Below are positions 36,590 through 45,592 of a stretch of 64,000 nucleotides of DNA, piece by piece. Location: positions 2,005,840 to 2,069,839 of the forward strand of contig NC_019780.1 in assembly GCF_000317615.1 (NCBI RefSeq), given 5' to 3'. A program made the position numbers and the translations under genes. Source of the stretch: Dactylococcopsis salina PCC 8305 (GTDB lineage: Bacteria > Cyanobacteriota > Cyanobacteriia > Cyanobacteriales > Rubidibacteraceae). Every line of letters starts with the position of its first letter. The stretch's first letter is position 1. The notes under the pieces were generated by a model that was not told where the DNA came from, ran no database searches, and worked only from the letters and a program-made list of their open reading frames with translations.

Positions 36590-37629
36590 TGACGGAGATC
36601 AATTCTTTTTTTGCAGAATTAGAAGCCAATTCCCAAAGGCTGTTTCACCTCTTGGATCGGTTTGAACATCCCAAAATTTTGGTCGTGGGAGATTTAGCGT
36701 TAGATGAATTTGTTACTGGTGAGGTGGAACGTTTATCACGAGAAGCGCCCGTGTTGATTTTGCGCCACGAGAAAACCGCACAAATTCCGGGCGGGGGCGC
36801 AAATGCGGTGTATAATCTGGCTAAGTTGGGGGCAAATGTGCAAGTCGCGGGAATTGTCGGTGATGATCCGCAAGGAGACGCATTAAAAAGGATTTTTGTC
36901 AAGGCTGGGGTAGGAATTGACGGAATTATTACTGATCCCGATCGCGCGACGGTGACAAAAACTCGAATTTCGGGTCACGCTAGGCAATCCGTTACGCAAC
37001 AAATTGTACGGCTCGATCGAAAATCTGACCACCCGCCACACACCGACTGCATAGCACAAATCGCCAATTTTGTCAAGGAATCGGTTTCTGATGTCGATGC
37101 GGTAGTTTGTTCCGACTATGGGGATGGTGTTTGTAGCGCCGCCGTTATTAACGCCACCTTAGCCCATCACCGCAACATTGTTGACACACAAACCAATTTA
37201 TCCCGTTATCTTGGCGCAACCGTCTTTACTCCCAACCTTCCCGAAGCCGAGAAAGCAGTGGGATATAGTATCAACAACGAAACCTTACTCCAACAAGCGG
37301 GAAAAAACTTATTAACCCTCACCGAAGCCGAATATATACTTCTCACCAGAGGAGAAGAAGGAATGAGTTTATTTAGCCAAACGGGAGAAGTCCATCATAT
37401 CCCACCGTTTAACCGCACCGATGTTTTTGACGTAACGGGTGCGGGAGATACCGTTGTCGCCGCCTTAACTATCAGTTTATGCGCGGGTGCGACAGCTTGG
37501 GAAGCCTCAGTGTTAGGAAATTTAGCCGCGAGTATTGTTGTCCGTCAGTTTGGCACTGCGACCACTGATGTAGAAGCAATGAAACTGGGATTACAAACAA
37601 TTTTAGATGATCCCAGTTTGTTACTTTGA
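36589..37629 (+). CDS. PfkB-family kinase, D-glycero-beta-D-manno-heptose-7-phosphate kinase-like (HldE/RfaE N-domain type)
   Basis: This 346-residue protein matches the kinase half of HldE/RfaE: VVGDLALDEFVTGEVERLSREAP (quoted in part), the first PfkB signature in PGGGANAVYNLAKLGA, and the second, DVTGAGDTVVAA, with the catalytic aspartate. The nucleotidyltransferase half found in fused HldE is absent. It could act in heptose or related sugar-phosphate metabolism. Confidence 0.82.
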   Translation: MTEINSFFAELEANSQRLFHLLDRFEHPKILVVGDLALDEFVTGEVERLSREAPVLILRHEKTAQIPGGGANAVYNLAKLGANVQVAGIVGDDPQGDALKRIFVKAGVGIDGIITDPDRATVTKTRISGHARQSVTQQIVRLDRKSDHPPHTDCIAQIANFVKESVSDVDAVVCSDYGDGVCSAAVINATLAHHRNIVDTQTNLSRYLGATVFTPNLPEAEKAVGYSINNETLLQQAGKNLLTLTEAEYILLTRGEEGMSLFSQTGEVHHIPPFNRTDVFDVTGAGDTVVAALTISLCAGATAWEASVLGNLAASIVVRQFGTATTDVEAMKLGLQTILDDPSLLL

Positions 37630-37634
37630 GTTGT

Positions 37635-39062
37635 TCAGGTTATCGATCGAAGCAAGCCAAACAGCTTCCGTAAAGCATTCTGTAACCCTTGATTTTTGGC
37701 ATAATTGCGCTTTTTCAACTGTAGCGCCGCCTTACTATTCACCTCGGAAAGCGTGGGATAAATATGAATAATTCCCGTTAGCGCCGAAACGGGTAACTTA
37801 TTCTTCATCGCGAGAATAATTTCATGGATTAATTCCCCCGCAGATGGCCCCACTAAATGCGCTCCCAAAATCTCTCCTTTGGAAGTAGTGATAATTTTGG
37901 CAAAGCCCTCGGTTGCTCTCTCTGCTTGAGCGCGATCGACATCAGCAAACTCTTGTTTTAGCACTTCAATTTTATCCCCATAGCGATCACGAGCTTGTTT
38001 TTCACTTAACCCCACACGAGCCAATTCGGGTTCGGTAAATGTCGCCCAAGGAATAACCCGATAATCGGCTTTTGCGGACGGGAAAAAGAGTGCATTTTGC
38101 ACCACAACCGCTGCTTCATAACCAGCGACATGGGTAAACTGATAACCGCCAATGACATCCCCACAGCCATAAATGCGCTTATTGGTGGTTTGCAGTTTTT
38201 GATTAACAACAATCCCTTTTTCGGTATATTCCACCCCTGCTGCTTCTAAGTTTAAGGAATGAACATTGGGAACACGCCCTGAAGACACTAAAATTTCATC
38301 AACTACAATTTTCTCTTTCCCTACCCAGAGATGTTTTTTCCCATCAATCACTTCTACTTTTTTCGCCCTTTTTCCTCGCAGAATGTTCACCCCATCAGCT
38401 TCTAACTGTTTTTCTACCACCAACGCCGCTTCTGGGTCTTCTTTCGGGAGAATCTGTTCTCGACTGGAAACAATGGTTACTTGTGAGCCTAAACGGTGCA
38501 TTGCTTGTCCCAATTCACACCCGATCGGCCCCGCGCCAATGACTGCTAATGACTGGGGACGCTCTTTTAAGGAAAATATCTGTTCATTGGTCAAGAAACC
38601 CGCTTCTTCAATCCCTTCAATCGGGGGAACTTGCGGACGAGACCCCGTAGAAACCACGAACGCACGGGCTTTTAAGTCCCGTCCATTCACGGTAAAGGTT
38701 TTCTGATCCTTAAATTGACCTTCCCCAAAAATCACTTCTACCCCTAGACTTTCAAACCGTTCTGGGGAATCATGGGGTTGGATGGTGCTAATAACGTTCT
38801 GGACATGACCCGTAGCTTCCGAGAATTGAATATCAGGCGGTGTGGTATAGATACCAAAACGGGAACTGTGTTTCACTTCATGGGCGACTCTAGACGCATG
38901 GAGTAAAGACTTACTGGGAACACAGCCAAACCAGAGACAGTCTCCCCCTAAACGGCTTTTTTCCACGAGCGCAACTTTCGCGTTTAATTGCGCTGCCGCA
39001 CTGGCGACCACTAAACCACCAGAACCACCGCCGATGATAACGATATCATAATCTACTGCCAT
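37635..39062 (-). CDS. FAD-dependent pyridine nucleotide-disulfide oxidoreductase (MerA/Lpd-like)
   Basis: This 475-residue flavoprotein has an N-terminal FAD-binding motif (IIGGGSGGLVVAS), the redox-active disulfide in GGDCLWFGCVPSKSL, an NAD(P)H-binding motif (VIGAGPIGCELG), GDV in the second FAD site and a C-terminal dimerisation domain with HIYPTLSE. It lacks an N-terminal heavy-metal domain and a C-terminal CC pair, so true mercuric reductase activity is doubtful. Its end is 5 bp from that of the convergent PfkB kinase gene. Confidence 0.85.
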   Translation of the reverse strand: MAVDYDIVIIGGGSGGLVVASAAAQLNAKVALVEKSRLGGDCLWFGCVPSKSLLHASRVAHEVKHSSRFGIYTTPPDIQFSEATGHVQNVISTIQPHDSPERFESLGVEVIFGEGQFKDQKTFTVNGRDLKARAFVVSTGSRPQVPPIEGIEEAGFLTNEQIFSLKERPQSLAVIGAGPIGCELGQAMHRLGSQVTIVSSREQILPKEDPEAALVVEKQLEADGVNILRGKRAKKVEVIDGKKHLWVGKEKIVVDEILVSSGRVPNVHSLNLEAAGVEYTEKGIVVNQKLQTTNKRIYGCGDVIGGYQFTHVAGYEAAVVVQNALFFPSAKADYRVIPWATFTEPELARVGLSEKQARDRYGDKIEVLKQEFADVDRAQAERATEGFAKIITTSKGEILGAHLVGPSAGELIHEIILAMKNKLPVSALTGIIHIYPTLSEVNSKAALQLKKRNYAKNQGLQNALRKLFGLLRSIT

Positions 39063-39523
39063 TGTTATTTCCTCTAGAACGATCGATGCTTTGATTTTAT
39101 TAGACGCGATCGAAATTAGTCTTCGCTGAGAACGGAATTAATAATTAGGGCTTGCTGAAAAAGTTCATGTTTTCGGTGTAGTAAGGCAAGAGGCAAGAGG
39201 CAAGAGGCAAAAGGCAAGAGGCAAGAGGCAAAAGGCAAAAGGCAAAAGGCAAAAGGCAAGATGGGGAAGAAAAATCGCTCCCTTGTCTTCCTTGTCTTCC
39301 TTGTCTCCCATTTCTCCCTTGCACTTTTTCAAAGAATTAAGAGCCTTAAAAGCTGATTGGATAAAGGTTTTAGGTTTATTCAGTAAGCCCTAATTAGTAA
39401 TCAAAATTCAACCCAAAAATGATACCATTGAAAACAATTGGCGCTACATTAGCGATCGACTAAGCCCCCCTTTCAAAGGGGGGTTTGGGGGGATTGGCTG
39501 TAACCTAACTTTTTTAAAATGGT
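39063..39523. other. repeat-filled divergent intergenic region
   Basis: No gene is seen. The region holds copy C of the AGGG element (39145-39394) and one 104-bp MITE (39422-39525), which runs into the start of the DUF815 gene. Both promoters of the divergent neighbours must lie in or between these elements. Confidence 0.8.
39145..39394. mobile_element. AGGGTTTGCTGAA-family non-autonomous element, copy C
   Basis: The ends TTAGGGCTTGCTGAAAAAG and TTTATTCAGTAAGCCCTAA are inverted repeats. The interior carries about ten GGCAAGA/GGCAAAA heptamers (about 39184-39260), one ATGGGGAAG unit and a short TCTCCC-rich segment, the compact counterpart of copy B. Its right third (TTAAGAGCCTTAAAAGC) matches copy B closely. 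Confidence 0.85.
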
Positions 39524-39525
39524 AT
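39422..39525. mobile_element. 104-bp MITE overlapping the DUF815 start codon
   Basis: The ends ATACCATTGAAAA and TTTTAAAATGGTAT are inverted repeats around a C-rich hairpin. This copy is in the opposite orientation to that at 3044. Its last two bases (AT, 39524-39525) are the first two of the ATG of the next gene. Confidence 0.85.
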
Positions 39526-40786
39526 GACATCTGCGAGTTTCTTATTACAACAAGCCTCATCACTGTTACTGTATCAATCGGTTTTAAGCGATGAAATCGG
39601 ACAAGCATTTCTCGACTTATTACACCGCTTACACCGCAATGAAAATCGAAATGATTCCTTAAAATCTTATAGTCATTTATTTAGAAAACTAGCGGAACAA
39701 AATCAAACTTGGCAAGACTATTTAGTCAAAAAAATTCTTAACGATGAAAATCCTTTTTCCCAACAAGTGCAATGGGTTTCTTTAGAGCAATTACCATCAG
39801 CATTAGTCAAAGCCGCCGCATCTGATCTCAATAGCTTACGTCATCTTTATGAATGCGATAGTAAAACTTTGAGTATGTGGGTTAAAACCAGTTGTCAATT
39901 AAACGCTTCTCCGATTACATGGGAAATGGGATTTCGGGATAATTCTTTTCTCCATGAAACCGAGAATTGGAAATCGGTTTTACCTGAGTTAGCTGCCTAT
40001 TATCAAACTTATGGCTGTGGGATTTTTTCCCGATATCAAGCATTTACTTGGCAGCATCAACAGTTAGTCGGAATTAGCCATCCTGATCCGATTAAAATCA
40101 ATGAAATTGTGGGTTATGATTGGCAAAAGGAAACTTTAATTAAAAATACCGAGTTTCTATTAAAAGGTTATTCGGCGCTGAATGTTCTGCTTTACGGAAC
40201 TCGTGGTTCTGGAAAGTCTTCTTTAGTCAAAGGCTTGTTAAATGAATATGCAGCGAACGGATTAAAATTAGTAGAAGTTCCCAAATCAGAATTACGAAAC
40301 TTACCATTAATTTTAGAGGAATTACGACAGCAACCCCAGAAGTTTATTCTCTTTGTGGATGATCTTTCCTTTGAAGAAGATGACGACTCATTTAAGGCTC
40401 TAAAAGTCGTTTTAGAAGGAAGTGTCACCGCCAAAGCACAAAATGTCGTAGTTTACGCCACGTCTAACCGTCGTCACCTGATCCGAGAGTTTTTTGACGA
40501 TCGTCCGCGTCCCAGTGATCAAGATGAGGTTCATGCTTGGGATACAGTACAGGAAAAACTATCTTTTAGCGATCGATTTGGCTTAACGCTCACCTTTGAA
40601 TCACCCAATCAAGACACTTACTTAACCATTGTGCATCATCTGGCAAGGTTAGCGCACATTCCCTTGTCTTCAGAAGAATTAGAATTTAGGGCGAAACAGT
40701 GGGCAACTCGACATAATGGGCGTTCTGGACGCAGTGCGAGACAGTTTATTGATTTTTTACAGGGGGAACTATCCTCTCTGCGGTGA
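39524..40786 (+). CDS. AAA ATPase of the DUF815 family
   Basis: This 420-residue protein has a helical N-terminal half and a P-loop ATPase with Walker A YGTRGSGKSSLVKG (about 223-236) and Walker B FILFVDDLSFEED, plus the sensor-like ATSNRRHL. DUF815 proteins are AAA-type ATPases of unknown role. Its ATG at 39524 is partly provided by the 104-bp MITE, so the leader and probably the promoter lie in MITE sequence. If the start were elsewhere, no earlier ATG in frame is evident. Confidence 0.85.
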   Translation: MTSASFLLQQASSLLLYQSVLSDEIGQAFLDLLHRLHRNENRNDSLKSYSHLFRKLAEQNQTWQDYLVKKILNDENPFSQQVQWVSLEQLPSALVKAAASDLNSLRHLYECDSKTLSMWVKTSCQLNASPITWEMGFRDNSFLHETENWKSVLPELAAYYQTYGCGIFSRYQAFTWQHQQLVGISHPDPIKINEIVGYDWQKETLIKNTEFLLKGYSALNVLLYGTRGSGKSSLVKGLLNEYAANGLKLVEVPKSELRNLPLILEELRQQPQKFILFVDDLSFEEDDDSFKALKVVLEGSVTAKAQNVVVYATSNRRHLIREFFDDRPRPSDQDEVHAWDTVQEKLSFSDRFGLTLTFESPNQDTYLTIVHHLARLAHIPLSSEELEFRAKQWATRHNGRSGRSARQFIDFLQGELSSLR

Positions 40787-40978
40787 CAACCTGATGGCTT
40801 GATTGACTAGTTGTCAATTTTCCCCCTCGACAAATTGCCGATTTTATGTCGGAAGTTTTAGTGTTGGGGGTAGTTTTAGAAGACGGAGAAGTTGCTTTAA
40901 TAAAGCCCGATCGCCGAAGGCAAGTCGCAGAGCGACATCGCGCTGTAAAATCAGGAAAGTCTGTCTCCTAAAACCATG

Positions 40979-41179
40979 TTACTGCTTTGTTTTGATCACC
41001 CCTTTAGAGTGTAACCAATCTTCGATTGAATGCACTGGCTCAAATTGCTGTAACTGTTCATCTGTTAGAGGTGGATTATCAGGATCATCCAGTGCGTTTT
41101 GTTCAACCTCCTCATCTGTCATACTATCCACTCGCTCCCAGTCAGTTAAATTTTCGATCCAGTCAAACTCAAGCATCAC
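40979..41179 (-). CDS. small acidic antitoxin-like protein
   Basis: This 66-residue protein is strongly acidic, with the segment DDPDNPPLTDEQLQQF and WLHSKG near the end, resembling short antitoxins that sit beside toxin genes. No toxin frame adjoins it. Upstream on the same strand, 41188-41240 contains an interrupted helical frame that may be a remnant. The identification is tentative. Confidence 0.55.
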   Translation of the reverse strand: MMLEFDWIENLTDWERVDSMTDEEVEQNALDDPDNPPLTDEQLQQFEPVHSIEDWLHSKGVIKTKQ

Positions 41180-41296
41180 TCCTCACAATTGCTTTAACTC
41201 AGAACGAGATTAACATCCAGTTGTCTGTCGATAATGCTCAATCAATGTAACCATCTCTGGGGATAGGGAAATCAAAAGTTTTTTGTAACTTCTAGG

Positions 41297-42067
41297 TTAG
41301 AGTTCTGTGGGTAGGGTTAAAATTTCTACTCCGTCTCTCGTCACCGCGATCGTGTGTTCAAACTGAGCAGATAATTTCCCATCCTTCGTTACGGCTGTCC
41401 ATTTATCCGCCAAAACTTTCGCCTCGTGAGTTCCCTCATTAATCATCGGTTCAATAGTAAACACCATTCCCGGACGAATGCGCTTTCCTTTTCCTTTTGT
41501 CCCATAATGGGGGATTTGCGGTGCGGTATGAAAAACCCGATTAATGCCATGTCCAACAAAATCACGGACTACAGAAAACCCCTGCGCTTCTGCATATTCC
41601 TGAATCGCTGCCCCAATATCGCCAATTCTCCCACCAGGTTTAACCGCAGCAATGCCACGCATCATACATTCTTTCGTGGTTTCCACTAATTTTTTCGCCA
41701 GAGGAGAGGGTGTTCCGACGATAAACATTCTGGAAGTGTCGCCATGATAACCATCAAGAATGGGAGTAACATCGATGTTGATGATATCTCCATCTTTCAG
41801 GATTTCTTTTTCGTTGGGAATGCCATGACAAATCACTTCATTGACGCTGGTACAGATTGATTTGGGAAAGCCGTGATATCCTAGCGGCGCACTGGTCGCC
41901 CCATGGGCTTGCGTCCAGCGTTCGGCTTCGTCATTGAGTTCTAGAGTGCTAATTCCTGGTTTAATTAAGGTTTCTAAATGATCCAGCAGCGCAGCGGCTA
42001 AACGTCCCGCACTACGCATTTTTTCAATTTCTCGATTCGATAACAGAGTAATGGTGTCGCTTGCCAT
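41297..42067 (-). CDS. map: methionine aminopeptidase, type I
   Basis: The enzyme removes N-terminal methionine from new proteins. The 256-residue pita-bread fold shows the metal ligands: D in INIDVTPILDGYHGDTSR (two aspartates), H in GHGINRVFH, E in FTIEPMI and a terminal E in AQFEHTIAVT. The substrate histidine lies in GYHGFPKSICTSVNEV. Length is normal. Confidence 0.95.
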   Translation of the reverse strand: MASDTITLLSNREIEKMRSAGRLAAALLDHLETLIKPGISTLELNDEAERWTQAHGATSAPLGYHGFPKSICTSVNEVICHGIPNEKEILKDGDIINIDVTPILDGYHGDTSRMFIVGTPSPLAKKLVETTKECMMRGIAAVKPGGRIGDIGAAIQEYAEAQGFSVVRDFVGHGINRVFHTAPQIPHYGTKGKGKRIRPGMVFTIEPMINEGTHEAKVLADKWTAVTKDGKLSAQFEHTIAVTRDGVEILTLPTEL

Positions 42068-42180
42068 GCCTTTATTTATTCCCTAGCAAATTCTATATTA
42101 TCAAATTAGTGTTGGGTTTCATTTCTTTCCACCCAACCTACAGATTGGTTGTTGTTGGGTTTCATTTCTTTCCACCCAAC
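42068..42180. repeat. duplicated GTTGGGT-type repeat
   Basis: Two copies of a repeat opening TGTTGGGTTTCATTTC and closing CCACCCAACCTAC lie in tandem at about 42111-42142 and 42153-42184, just 3' of the ABC ATPase gene. Confidence 0.8.
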
Positions 42181-42810
42181 CTACGGATTGGTTGTGAGTT
42201 TTCCCTGTTGAATCTGCCAACGATGATCAGCGATCGAGCGTAATTCTTTTGCGTCGTGGGTGACGACGAATAATGTCCAATGTTCTTTTAATTTTGCTAA
42301 TAAGCTGACTAATTGGTTTCGCATTGACCAGTCTAAACCGGCGGTGGGTTCGTCTAACATCAGGATATTCGGCTGACGAATCAGTTGGACGGCTAAGGCT
42401 AAACGTCTTTGTTGTCCGCCACTTAACGCATTGGGAGAATTGTTCAGAGACAGATGATCTAAGCCTACTTCTTGTAGTGCTTCTTTGACTTGTGTAGTAT
42501 TTAACTCAGGATGACCAAACCGCAATTCTTCTAAAATACTTCCGCCGCAAAAATGACGTTCTGGAAACTGGAACACTAATCCCACTAATTCTTGTAATTG
42601 ATCGGAAATAATGTTTTGATCTCCCCAGAAAATTTGTCCTTTGGTTGGTTCGGCTAATCCCGATAAAATTTCGAGAAGGGTGCTTTTTCCAGAACCACTG
42701 GGTCCGGTAATTAATCCTAATTTTTGTGGGGGAAGTTTCAGGGTAATTGACCGCAAAATTGGTTCTGGGGTCGCTGGTGGATGATAGGTTAGGTTCTTTA
42801 TTTGTAACAT
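42181..42810 (-). CDS. ECF-type ABC transporter ATP-binding protein
   Basis: This 209-residue ATPase has Walker A GPSGSGKST, the Q-loop region VFQFPERHF typical of energy-coupling-factor (CbiO/EcfA) subunits, signature LSGGQQRR, Walker B LMLDEPTAGLD and the switch histidine VTHD. No T-component or S-component gene is adjacent, so the transported substrate cannot be inferred. Its 5' end is 11 bp from the divergent TPR gene. Confidence 0.87.
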   Translation of the reverse strand: MLQIKNLTYHPPATPEPILRSITLKLPPQKLGLITGPSGSGKSTLLEILSGLAEPTKGQIFWGDQNIISDQLQELVGLVFQFPERHFCGGSILEELRFGHPELNTTQVKEALQEVGLDHLSLNNSPNALSGGQQRRLALAVQLIRQPNILMLDEPTAGLDWSMRNQLVSLLAKLKEHWTLFVVTHDAKELRSIADHRWQIQQGKLTTNP

Positions 42811-42821
42811 TCAGGTGATTA

Positions 42822-43748
42822 ATGATGAATAATACAAGTTTTGGTAATGGTTTCTCTTTTTTACTTAGAAAAAGCACCGTAATTAGCGCGATCGTTGCGC
42901 TTGGCGTTTTCTATGTTAACCCAGTTCTTGCGGGTGATCCTTTCCGAAAAACTGATCCGCGATCGATCAGTGAGACAACGGAAACCGCATTTGAGACGAT
43001 GTTTATTGCTGGTGACTATAAACAAGCAGGGAGAATTTTAAGTCAAAATCAGGAGAACACTGATCCCTTAGCTTATGCGTTGTTGGCTTCTGTTGCTTAT
43101 ACCGAAGAAGAATGGGAAGGGGTGAAAACCGCAGCGGAAAAAACTCTTGACTTAGCCAGCGCGATCGGGGAGACTGATCCCTTACGTCGAGATTTATATT
43201 TAGCGATCGGGCATTTTTTAGAAGGGAGTTATTTATTCCAAGTAGAAGGACCTTTCAGAGTTTTGAAGAAGTTACAAAAGGTGTTCCATTACTTAGAATT
43301 AGCCGAAAAACATAATCCTGAAGACCCAGAATTAAACTTAATTAAAGGCTATATGGACTTAATTTTAGCGGTAAATCTGCCCTTTTTTGACCCTAAACAG
43401 GCGATCGAGCGCTTTGAAACCTATGGTCAGCCTTCTTATCTGGTGAATCGGGGATTAGCCATTGCTTATCGTGATTTAGAAGAGTACGAAAAAGCCCGCA
43501 TTGCCGTCGAAAAAGCGATCGAGGCGACCCCTGACAATCCCGAACTCCATTATCTCAAAGGGCAAATTTTGTACAAATTAGGAGAAGAAAAACAGAGTTT
43601 GACCCTCGCACAACAAGCAGTCAAACACTTTGAGAGCGCGATCGCACGGTCAGAACGGCTTCCCGATTCCATCAGTAAACCTTATGAACGGGAACACCGT
43701 CTGGCGCGAGAACTAATGATCAAAATTACCAATCAAGCCTCAAATTAG
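42822..43748 (+). CDS. exported TPR protein (Sll0314-like)
   Basis: This 308-residue protein has a signal-peptide-like N-terminus (hydrophobic about 17-35, cleavage after VLAG), a helical middle and tetratricopeptide repeats in the C-terminal half (PSYLVNRGLAIAYRDL, NPELHYLKGQILYKLG). I recall a cyanobacterial family of such proteins named after Sll0314. It is probably periplasmic or lumenal. Function unknown. Confidence 0.75.
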   Translation: MMNNTSFGNGFSFLLRKSTVISAIVALGVFYVNPVLAGDPFRKTDPRSISETTETAFETMFIAGDYKQAGRILSQNQENTDPLAYALLASVAYTEEEWEGVKTAAEKTLDLASAIGETDPLRRDLYLAIGHFLEGSYLFQVEGPFRVLKKLQKVFHYLELAEKHNPEDPELNLIKGYMDLILAVNLPFFDPKQAIERFETYGQPSYLVNRGLAIAYRDLEEYEKARIAVEKAIEATPDNPELHYLKGQILYKLGEEKQSLTLAQQAVKHFESAIARSERLPDSISKPYEREHRLARELMIKITNQASN

Positions 43749-43768
43749 AGCGCGATCGCACGACTTTT

Positions 43769-44470
43769 CTAGTGAAAACTGGGCTGATGACGAATCAAGT
43801 TAAGAAACTCCTCACGAGTTTTCTGGTCTTCTTGAAACACCCCTAACATCGCACTGGTAACCGTCCAAGAACCTGGCTTTTGCACACCGCGCATCACCAT
43901 GCACATATGACTTGCTTCCATAACAACAGCCACGCCCTGCGGTTCGAGAATGGTTTGAATTGCCTCAGCAATTTGGCGAGTGAGACGTTCTTGGACTTGT
44001 AAACGCCGAGCATACATTTCCACAATCCGAGCTAACTTGCTTAACCCCACCACCTTCTCGTTCGGGATATAAGCCACATGAGCTTTACCCATGAAAGGTA
44101 ACATATGATGCTCACAAAGACTAAACACATCAATATCTCGCACTAGCACCATTTCGTTGTGTCCCTCATCAAAGATTGCACCGTTAACGAGATCATCAAG
44201 AGACTGCTCATAGCCTTGAGTGAGAAACTGCATCGCTTCTGCTACCCGTTTCGGCGTTTTGAGCAAACCCTCTCGTTCTGGGTCTTCTCCCACGCCTTCG
44301 AGAATCGTTTTCACCGCTTCCATCATCTCTCCGATTTCGGGTCGAGAAAACTCTTCCGAGCCATTTTGACTCACCGCCGCTTCTACAGAAGAAGCACTAT
44401 CGAGAGACACGGTTTTGGTTACTTTCGCTGAACCGTTGGACATTGAACTGTTGGATGAAGCAATTGTCAT
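43769..44470 (-). CDS. folE: GTP cyclohydrolase I
   Basis: FolE makes dihydroneopterin triphosphate, the first step of folate/pterin synthesis. The 233-residue protein has a low-complexity N-terminal extension (about 1-40) and a complete catalytic domain with the zinc ligands in [10 protein letters not shown] and CMVMRGVQ and the typical [15 protein letters not shown] near its start. A later internal start is possible, but the ATG at 44470 is plausible. Confidence 0.94.
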   Translation of the reverse strand: MTIASSNSSMSNGSAKVTKTVSLDSASSVEAAVSQNGSEEFSRPEIGEMMEAVKTILEGVGEDPEREGLLKTPKRVAEAMQFLTQGYEQSLDDLVNGAIFDEGHNEMVLVRDIDVFSLCEHHMLPFMGKAHVAYIPNEKVVGLSKLARIVEMYARRLQVQERLTRQIAEAIQTILEPQGVAVVMEASHMCMVMRGVQKPGSWTVTSAMLGVFQEDQKTREEFLNLIRHQPSFH

Positions 44471-44527
44471 AACTTATGAATAATATTCCTTACCTGTCTG
44501 CGTTATTCTTGTCACCTAGAGCGATAC

Positions 44528-45253
44528 TTAAAGCGCACCAGCACTAGGCATCAAGGTCATTTCTTCGATTACTGCCTCTTGAGGAAGTAGAGCCGCTTGG
44601 GCGATTGTTTGCGCCACCACTTTCGGATCAAGCATCGCAGCGCGATTTAACTCCATTTTTACCGTATCCGTATCCCAAAGCGGGGTATTTACAGCACCGG
44701 GGATAATGCTAACGACACGAATGCCATTTTCTTTTTCCTCTCCCGATAGAGCCTTGGACAGAGTAATAATCCCTGCTTTACTCACCGCGTATGCTCCCCA
44801 ACTGGGAAACGGACTTTGAGCGGCAATGGAGGCAACATTTATAATTGTGCCACTTGCTCGATCGCGCATTGTTGGTAATACGCCCTGAATGCACTGAAAA
44901 ACGCTAGTTAAATTAAGATTTAACACCTGTTGCCAATCTTCCAGAGGCGTTTCTTGTAACGGGTTGGTGTATCCCATCCCCGCATTATTAACTAAAATTG
45001 AGATACCTCCGAAATCTTTAACGGCTGCGCTAATTTGGTCTTTCACAGTTTCCACAACTGCCAAATCAATCAGGTACGATTTCGCGTTTACCTTTTTCTC
45101 AACGGCAGCCATAACCGCATCAAGTTTATCTTGAGAACGTCCCACCAAAGCCAAATCAACACCAGCTTCCGCCAAAGCGAGGGCAGTTTCCTTCCCAATA
45201 CCGCTACTTGCGCCAGTAATCAGAGCTTTTGGGCGACTCGGCGAGTCATCCAT
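44528..45253 (-). CDS. short-chain dehydrogenase/reductase
   Basis: This 241-residue SDR has the cofactor motif TGASSGIGKETA, NNAGMG, the catalytic serine in NVASIAAQS and the Y-x3-K pair in YAVSKAG. It resembles FabG-like oxidoreductases, but the substrate is unknown. I use ATG 45253 because GGGAGG lies a few bases before it; a TTG at 45274 would add seven residues. It lies 57 bp upstream of folE on the same strand. Confidence 0.88.
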   Translation of the reverse strand: MDDSPSRPKALITGASSGIGKETALALAEAGVDLALVGRSQDKLDAVMAAVEKKVNAKSYLIDLAVVETVKDQISAAVKDFGGISILVNNAGMGYTNPLQETPLEDWQQVLNLNLTSVFQCIQGVLPTMRDRASGTIINVASIAAQSPFPSWGAYAVSKAGIITLSKALSGEEKENGIRVVSIIPGAVNTPLWDTDTVKMELNRAAMLDPKVVAQTIAQAALLPQEAVIEEMTLMPSAGAL

Positions 45254-45592
45254 AGTTTCCTCCCAGTTGATCAATGATTAAATCTAATTTTCATGTTTTC
45301 CATCCCAGAGAAGGATTCTACTTTCCCCCCTTACCAAGGGAGGCTAGGGGGGATTATAGTTTCCCCCCTTACGAAGGAAATTCTACTTTCCCCCCCTTAT
45401 GAAGGAAATTCTACTTTCCCCCCCTTACGAAGGAAATTCTACTTTCCCCCCCTTACGAAGGGGGGTTAGGGGGGATTCCGCCCAGACTTTGAATTTGATT
45501 AAAAAATGTAAAGTTCCTGAGCCTTGCCTATTGTATCACTCAGTCTGGTATTGATTGATTAAGCTCTATAATCGTTAGTTTGAAAAAAATCC
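45254..45592. repeat. C-rich hairpin tandem array, divergent intergenic region
   Basis: About 45315-45475 holds five blocks in which TTCCCCCC and a CTTACGAAGG-like segment alternate with TTCTACT. The first and last blocks keep the complementary GGGG arm that folds into a hairpin; the inner blocks have lost it. No gene is seen. Confidence 0.85.

Noticed and set aside
37635-39062. Calling the flavoprotein a mercuric reductase
   Set aside because: The C-terminal cysteine pair and N-terminal metal-binding domain of MerA are absent.
40803-41213. 136-codon plus-strand frame
   Set aside because: Composition is Cys/Ser-rich and unlike the neighbours, it opposes the antitoxin-like gene, and no ribosome site or family feature is seen.
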